This document shows, piece by piece, positions 4,375 to 9,019 of a DNA stretch of 9,019 bases. Under the pieces are notes generated by a model, which saw only the letters and a program-made list of their open reading frames with translations, was not told the origin of the DNA and ran no database searches. Within the stretch, counting starts at the first letter, position 1. Each line of letters begins with the position of its first letter. Source of the DNA: an uncultured Eubacterium sp. (GTDB taxonomy: Bacteria > Bacillota > Clostridia > Lachnospirales > Lachnospiraceae); contig CABRZK010000085.1 in NCBI GenBank assembly GCA_902475415.1, forward strand, positions 1 to 9,019, written 5' to 3'. The position numbers and the translations under genes are program-made.

Positions 4375-6039
4375 TTATACATGAAAACAGCTTCCACCGA
4401 TAAATTCCCGTAAAATGGAATTATGTCCGATATTCTCTCCCGGAACCGGAAGAAAATAACTCAGGAACTTCAATAACCTTTTTGCTTCCGGATATTCCGG
4501 GCAATCTGGATCGATGGAAAAGAGCAAAGGCTCCGCATATAATTTTAACACAGATAATTCATAAATCAAGGCCGAATTGAACATTATATCGGCTTCTTCC
4601 TGGTATGGGAAGATATTTTTTTCTTCTCCACGCCGCACGGAGCTCCAACGAGCCAGCGTTTCACGGGCTGTTGTATTTCTCGTACGGGCATCCCGCACCA
4701 TGCGACGAATCAGTCGTCCATCAGCGGTAGATAGATTGTTATGATCGTCAATATTTAACTGTGTCAATGCGCTGATATAGATCTTATACTTATTTTCTTT
4801 CGGCAATTCATAGGAAAGCTTTTCATTCAATCCATGAATTCCCTCTATCACCAGTACATCCTCTGCCCCAAGTTTCAATGGTTTCTGACGATATTCACGA
4901 TGGCCTGTCTTGAAGTTAAATACCGGCAGCGTCACTTCTTTTCCCGCCAGCAAATCTGTCATACACTGATTGAACAATGCAATGTCCAGTGCTTCCAGAC
5001 ATTCAAAATCGTATTCACCATTTTCATCCAGTGGTGTTTCTTCCCGGTTGCAGTAAAAATCATCCAGTGAAATTGGATGTGGCTTCAGACCATGTGCTGT
5101 CATCTGAATGGACAAACGATGTGAAAATGTCGTTTTTCCAGAAGAAGACGGACCTGCAATAAGTACAAACTTCTTCCTGCGATCCGATGCGATTGTTTCT
5201 GCGATATCGCCAATTTTCTGCTCCATATAGGATTCCTGGACTAAAATCATGTCCTGAATCTGTCCGGAAGCAATCACATCATTAAGTTCGCCCACTGTAC
5301 GGATTCCCATGTCAATGCCCCACTGTGCAGAATCATTCAATGTCGCAAACAGTTTATCAGAAGCTGTAAATTCAGCTACCTTATGTGTATCCCTTCCTGG
5401 AAACATCAGCATAAATCCATTCTGATAAGCAATCAGATCAAAATACTTCAGATATCCTGTACTTGGCACCATATATCCATAGTAATAATCCGGGAATCCC
5501 TGCAATTCGTAAACATTAACCCTCGAACTGCGACGATAGCGCATCAGCCGGACTTTATCCATGCGCCCCATTTCCCGAAACATTGCCGAGGCATCCTGTG
5601 TATTTATATTATATTTCACAACTGGCAGATCTGCACCGACAAAGGCAAACATTTTTTCTTTTAAATTCTGCAACATATTCTGGTCGGGTACACAGATAGC
5701 TCCCTCATGCCGGAATTCACAATAATATCCCTGACCGATGGAATGCTGCACCAGAAGTTCCAGATTCGGAAAAAGCTTCCAGGCTGCTGCTTCCATAAGC
5801 AGTGTCACACTTCTTCGATAGGTATCTCTGCCTGGTTTTTGTGCAGCAGTGATAAATTCCAGTTCTCCATCCCTCAGGACCTGCTGTCCCAGCTCTCTGA
5901 GATCGTGTTGAAATTTTACCAGCACAATATCATCTTCATATTCCTTCTGATATTCATCTGCAATCTGCTGAAACAGAGTATCCTGCGGATATTCCCTTGT
6001 AATTCCATGAATTTTTATTCTACACATCTGCTGTTTCAT
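4375..6039 (-). CDS. Nucleoside (uridine) kinase with N-terminal TGS/ThrRS-like part
   Basis: 554 residues. The C-terminal half is a P-loop kinase of the uridine kinase/phosphoribulokinase family: Walker A GPSSSGKTT (296-304), substrate-loop DDFY (326-329), Walker B-like VLVIEGIHGLN (395-405), and an Arg-rich lid (RLIRRMVRDARTR, 442-454). It should phosphorylate a ribonucleoside, probably uridine or cytidine, in cytoplasmic pyrimidine salvage. The N-terminal part starts with a TGS-like segment (about 5-66), followed by a region with HSIGQGYYCEF (99-109) resembling the second additional domain of threonyl- and alanyl-tRNA synthetases. This fusion is known in Clostridia and Thermotoga but its purpose is unclear to me. 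It is more than twice the length of plain Udk. The start at 6039 overlaps trmK by 20 nt; GGAGG lies 12 nt upstream, rather far, and Met5 is an alternative start. Last protein gene of the dnaG-rpoD operon; no terminator is evident between it and rnpB. Confidence 0.9.
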   Translation of the reverse strand: MKQQMCRIKIHGITREYPQDTLFQQIADEYQKEYEDDIVLVKFQHDLRELGQQVLRDGELEFITAAQKPGRDTYRRSVTLLMEAAAWKLFPNLELLVQHSIGQGYYCEFRHEGAICVPDQNMLQNLKEKMFAFVGADLPVVKYNINTQDASAMFREMGRMDKVRLMRYRRSSRVNVYELQGFPDYYYGYMVPSTGYLKYFDLIAYQNGFMLMFPGRDTHKVAEFTASDKLFATLNDSAQWGIDMGIRTVGELNDVIASGQIQDMILVQESYMEQKIGDIAETIASDRRKKFVLIAGPSSSGKTTFSHRLSIQMTAHGLKPHPISLDDFYCNREETPLDENGEYDFECLEALDIALFNQCMTDLLAGKEVTLPVFNFKTGHREYRQKPLKLGAEDVLVIEGIHGLNEKLSYELPKENKYKIYISALTQLNIDDHNNLSTADGRLIRRMVRDARTRNTTARETLARWSSVRRGEEKNIFPYQEEADIMFNSALIYELSVLKLYAEPLLFSIDPDCPEYPEAKRLLKFLSYFLPVPGENIGHNSILREFIGGSCFHV

Positions 6040-6751
6040 ATCTCTTCAACGCCTCCAGAATCATCTTTTCCTTTTCCTGTACCTGCGTCATCCGTATCGT
6101 GATTCTCTCATTTTCCGGTTGTGTGGAAAGCTGCTCACATACCTTTTGAGCTGTTTGCAGCTCCCGTTCCAGCCACTCTTGTAAAACTGGATGCCTCTTT
6201 TTCAGCAATATCGGTCCAAAGGCATCTTCCATCTGTTCTGACACTGTATCGGTCTGAGATACTTCTTTTTTCTGCTGTATCACTTTCATCATTGGATAAT
6301 ATTTGCCATCTTCCAGAATCATTTCTTCCTCTGTAATCTGGAATCCACATTGTCGCAAATATTGTCTTACCTGTGTAATTTCTGACTGTGGTTGCAAAAT
6401 CAGTTCTTCTCTGCCTGTCAGAACCTGTGCTCCTTCTGAAAGAATCTTTTGAACAAGTCCACCGCCCATACCGGCAATCAGTATGGTGTCTGCCTCTCCC
6501 GGCTGCAATGCAGCCAGTCCATCCGACAGACGGGTCTCTATCATATCGGACAATCCGCATTGTCCGATGTGTGCTGTTGCCTGCTGCAATGGACCTTTTC
6601 CAATATCCATAGCGACAGCTGACGGAATTACATGTTTCTGACACAGATAAATAGGTATGTAACCATGATCTGTTCCAATATCTGCAAGACGGTGTCCCGG
6701 TGTAACCAGATCAGCCAGTGCCGTCAGCCGTTTTGATAAACGAATTGCCAT
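6020..6751 (-). CDS. trmK: tRNA (adenine-22-N1)-methyltransferase
   Basis: 243 residues, about the usual length for TrmK (COG2384, formerly YqfN), a class I S-adenosylmethionine-dependent enzyme that makes m1A22 in tRNA. Visible motifs: LADIGTDHGYIP (22-33), the SAM-binding motif I typical of TrmK; MDIGKGPLQQA with the acidic ribose-binding residue (48-58); and IAGMGGGLVQKIL (92-104), the GMGG motif of the family. The C-terminal third (about 165-240) is helical and charged, consistent with the TrmK coiled-coil domain. The ATG at 6751 is 1 nt after the rpoD stop with only a weak GGAT site before it, so translation probably depends on coupling to rpoD. The next gene overlaps its last 20 nt. The rpoD-trmK adjacency is the standard Firmicute arrangement. 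Confidence 0.95.
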   Translation of the reverse strand: MAIRLSKRLTALADLVTPGHRLADIGTDHGYIPIYLCQKHVIPSAVAMDIGKGPLQQATAHIGQCGLSDMIETRLSDGLAALQPGEADTILIAGMGGGLVQKILSEGAQVLTGREELILQPQSEITQVRQYLRQCGFQITEEEMILEDGKYYPMMKVIQQKKEVSQTDTVSEQMEDAFGPILLKKRHPVLQEWLERELQTAQKVCEQLSTQPENERITIRMTQVQEKEKMILEALKRYETADV

Positions 6752-6752
6752 A

Positions 6753-7892
6753 CTAATCCAGATAATCCTTTAATTTTCTGCTGCGGCTTGGATGGCGTAA
6801 TTTCCGCAGTGCCTTTGCTTCAATCTGGCGGATTCGCTCACGGGTTACGTTGAATTCTTTACCAACTTCTTCCAGTGTACGTGCACGTCCATCATCCAGT
6901 CCGAAACGAAGACGAAGTACTTTCTGCTCACGATCTGTCAGAGTACTTAACACCTCTACCAGCTGTTCTTTTAACAGCGTAAATGCAGCTGCATCAGCCG
7001 GAACCGGTACATTATCATCCTGAATAAAATCGCCAAGATGACTGTCTTCTTCTTCACCGATCGGAGTCTCCAGAGACACCGGCTCCTGGGAAATTTTCAG
7101 GATTTCACGTACACGCTCTACCGGCATATTCATCTCCTCTGCGATTTCTTCCGGAGTGGGTTCACGTCCAAGTTCCTGCAGTAACTGTCTGGACACACGG
7201 ATTAATTTATTGATTGTTTCAACCATATGCACCGGAATACGGATCGTACGCGCCTGATCCGCAATGGCACGGGTAATCGCCTGACGAATCCACCAGGTCG
7301 CATACGTGCTGAATTTGTATCCTTTTCTGTAATCAAACTTTTCTACTGCTTTGATCAGACCCAGATTTCCTTCCTGGATCAGATCAAGGAACAGCATTCC
7401 TCGTCCTACATAACGCTTCGCGATACTTACCACAAGACGGAGATTCGCCTCTGCCAGACGTTTTTTAGCTTCCTGATCACCAAGTTCCATACGTTTTGCC
7501 AGTTCGATTTCTTCCTCTGCTGTCAGCAGCGGTACTTTACCAATCTCCTTCAAATACATACGAACCGGATCTTCGATACTGACACCATCAGGTACCGACA
7601 GATCAATCTTTTCAACCTCTACATCATTTTCTACATCGTCGTCATCGATCAGGATATCGTCATCATCATCCGTAATACGAAGGACATCGACATGATTTGC
7701 CTCCAGGAAATCCAGAATTTTATCAATCTGCTCCGGACTCAGGGCAAAATCCTTGAAATGGTCATTAATTTCCTGATACTCGAGCATATTTTTTTTCTTT
7801 TTTGCCAGTGCAAGCAATTCCTGCAGTTTTGCCTGGAACTTTTCTGCCCGCTCAGCTCTTTCTCTCATTTTCTGATCGTTTTTCTCTGCCAT
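6753..7892 (-). CDS. rpoD: Primary sigma factor RpoD/SigA
   Basis: 379 residues from the chosen start, the length expected for a Firmicute housekeeping sigma factor. It directs RNA polymerase core to -10/-35 promoters such as those seen in this window. Domain order (numbering from this start): region 1.1 helices (about 1-70); an acidic stretch rich in Asp (74-94); region 1.2 with DPVRMYLKEIG (108-118); region 2 with NLRLVVSIAKRY, LIQEGNLGLIKAVEKFDY and FSTYATWWIRQAITRAI (150-211); region 3; and region 4 ending in the helix-turn-helix VTRERIRQIEAKALRKLRHP (349-368). The first ATG of the frame (7901) touches GGAAGG with no spacing, while the ATG at 7892 stands 9 nt after it, so I prefer 7892. 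It follows dnaG by about 40 nt with no terminator. Confidence 0.97.
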   Translation of the reverse strand: MAEKNDQKMRERAERAEKFQAKLQELLALAKKKKNMLEYQEINDHFKDFALSPEQIDKILDFLEANHVDVLRITDDDDDILIDDDDVENDVEVEKIDLSVPDGVSIEDPVRMYLKEIGKVPLLTAEEEIELAKRMELGDQEAKKRLAEANLRLVVSIAKRYVGRGMLFLDLIQEGNLGLIKAVEKFDYRKGYKFSTYATWWIRQAITRAIADQARTIRIPVHMVETINKLIRVSRQLLQELGREPTPEEIAEEMNMPVERVREILKISQEPVSLETPIGEEEDSHLGDFIQDDNVPVPADAAAFTLLKEQLVEVLSTLTDREQKVLRLRFGLDDGRARTLEEVGKEFNVTRERIRQIEAKALRKLRHPSRSRKLKDYLD

Positions 7893-7933
7893 TTTGTTCA
7901 TCCTTCCATGTTTTTAGTCTGTATAGTTTGTCC

Positions 7934-9019
7934 TCAATCAATTGAAATATGCATTTTCTGCAGCTGCGCAAGCTGTTTTCGGTCTTCCACCAGCTTTTGC
8001 AACCCTGCCAGATCTGTAGGTTCCAGGTTTCTGGAACGCACATCCATGCTGTTTTTCTTAATTCTGAGAATCGTTTCTTTTAATGCTTTTTCTTTTTCCA
8101 TCCTGGTTTCAACCGGATGCAGGCGTGCGTGAAACAACGCTGCAGCTTCCCGCTGCTGTTCTTCATCTGTAAAGCAGCTGATGATCTGCGCCGGATTGAT
8201 CTCCCCTTTCGCATGCTGCTCATATAGCAGTTCTGCCACATTATGGAAAATATCTTCCGTAAAATCCGAAGGGCTGATATACCCTTCTGTCAGCTCAAAC
8301 AGACGCTCATCCTCAATCAGCCAGGTCAGGAACAGTTTCTGGGACTGCCGCATCCCATCTTCTTTCTTTTTCTCATTGATTCCGCTCTTCAACGGAGTTC
8401 TTTCCCGTTCTCTAGTCAGTCCTCCTCTTGTTCCTTCGGAACGAACCAGTGAGCGTAACTGTTCAAAACCAATCTGATATTTTGCTGCCACTGCCTCGAT
8501 ATAATTTTCCCGTTCCAGTTCTTCTTCAAAATTCAGAATTTTCTGTGCCACCGCATAGAAAAATTTGGTCTTGCTCTCCGGGTCTGTCAGATCAAAATCG
8601 CGTTCCAGCATTCGAACTTCAAACATAAAGCTGTTTTCTGCCTGATCGATACGCTTCTGATATTCCTCGGCTCCCAGAGCTTTGATAAATTCATCCGGAT
8701 CTTTATAAGGACGCATATTTATCACTTTTGCTGTCAGACCGGCTTCTTTTAAAATAGGAATTGCCCGCAACGCAGCCTTAACTCCGGCACCATCACTGTC
8801 AAAAGTCAGATACACTTCTTTTGTATACCGTTTCAGCAGGTTCGCATGCCCGGAAGTAAAAGATGTGCCCAGAGATGCCACTGCATTGTCAAACCCTGCC
8901 TGATGCAACGCGATCACATCCATATATCCTTCACACAGCAAAATATGTGGACGTCTGGATGCCCGCGCAAAATTCAGCCCGTACAGATTACGGCTTTTAT
9001 CAAAAATCATTGTTTCCGG
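7934..9019 (-). CDS. dnaG: DNA primase, C-terminal part (5' end outside window)
   Basis: The last 361 residues of DnaG, which lays down RNA primers at the replication fork. The visible part starts within the TOPRIM catalytic core: ILLCEGYMDVIALHQAG holds the catalytic Glu, and YLTFDSDGAGVKAA the DxD metal-binding acids, about 45 residues later. After the core comes a charged linker (about 195-220), then the C-terminal helical region that normally binds the DnaB/DnaC replicative helicase, ending at TAA (7934). The zinc-binding domain and the N-terminal part of the polymerase domain lie beyond the right edge. The frame is open to the last base. First gene seen of the dnaG-rpoD-trmK-kinase operon. 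Confidence 0.97.
   Translation of the reverse strand, partial: PETMIFDKSRNLYGLNFARASRRPHILLCEGYMDVIALHQAGFDNAVASLGTSFTSGHANLLKRYTKEVYLTFDSDGAGVKAALRAIPILKEAGLTAKVINMRPYKDPDEFIKALGAEEYQKRIDQAENSFMFEVRMLERDFDLTDPESKTKFFYAVAQKILNFEEELERENYIEAVAAKYQIGFEQLRSLVRSEGTRGGLTRERERTPLKSGINEKKKEDGMRQSQKLFLTWLIEDERLFELTEGYISPSDFTEDIFHNVAELLYEQHAKGEINPAQIISCFTDEEQQREAAALFHARLHPVETRMEKEKALKETILRIKKNSMDVRSRNLEPTDLAGLQKLVEDRKQLAQLQKMHISID

Noticed and set aside
6135..6644. A 169-residue minus-strand frame within trmK
   Set aside because: Out-of-frame shadow of trmK; it shows no motifs, and the trmK frame has full SAM-methyltransferase motifs.
7227..8132. A 301-residue plus-strand open frame opposite rpoD and the end of dnaG
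   Set aside because: It is antisense to two unmistakable genes, has no ribosome site, and its F/I/C-rich translation is the usual shadow of Glu/Lys-rich coding DNA on the other strand.
1..9019. CRISPR array, phage or toxin-antitoxin genes, riboswitch of a known class
   Set aside because: No evenly spaced direct repeats, integrase, phage structural or antitoxin-like gene pairs, and no recognisable riboswitch or T-box core on either strand.

Overview
The window looks like chromosomal DNA of a low-to-moderate G+C Firmicute, most likely a member of the Lachnospiraceae (Clostridia). I infer this from the dnaG-rpoD-trmK order, the class A RNase P RNA, a DUF5685-type protein coupled to a small J-domain protein, strong Shine-Dalgarno sites, and AT-rich intergenic DNA with sigma-A-type promoters. 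This placement comes from recognising protein families by eye, not from a search. Every protein gene I can support is on the minus strand; only the tRNA gene is on the plus strand.

Read in the direction of transcription (high to low coordinates), the right half is a housekeeping operon. It holds the C-terminal 361 residues of DNA primase (dnaG, cut by the window edge), the primary sigma factor rpoD, the tRNA m1A22 methyltransferase trmK (1 nt after rpoD) and a large nucleoside/uridine kinase that overlaps trmK by 20 nt. Directly after the kinase comes rnpB, the RNase P RNA, on the same strand. It has a very long P1 helix and an enlarged P12 region, and its P1 3' arm runs straight into seven T residues.

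The middle holds a small membrane protein with a C-terminal zinc ribbon, with a good promoter. Its stop codon lies in the terminus of a 167-bp near-perfect palindromic element that looks like a MITE. Beyond the element lies a two-gene unit: a DUF5685-like all-alpha protein and a J-domain/TPR-like protein joined by a 4-nt GTGA overlap.

The left part holds a single elongator tRNA-Met gene with a textbook promoter and terminator; an AT-rich region of about 500 nt carrying minus-strand promoters and a long structured leader; a 75-residue HPr-like protein that has lost the phosphorylatable histidine loop but keeps the Ser46 region, followed by a strong terminator; a GNRA-capped hairpin; and the first 66 codons of a protein that looks like a DinG/Rad3-type helicase with a RecB-like nuclease motif, starting with GTG.

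I found no dramatic new system. The points most worth a second look are the palindromic element, the histidine-less HPr paralogue with its structured leader, the Asp-rich motifs and possible Cys3His site of the DUF5685 protein, and the architecture of the RNase P RNA.
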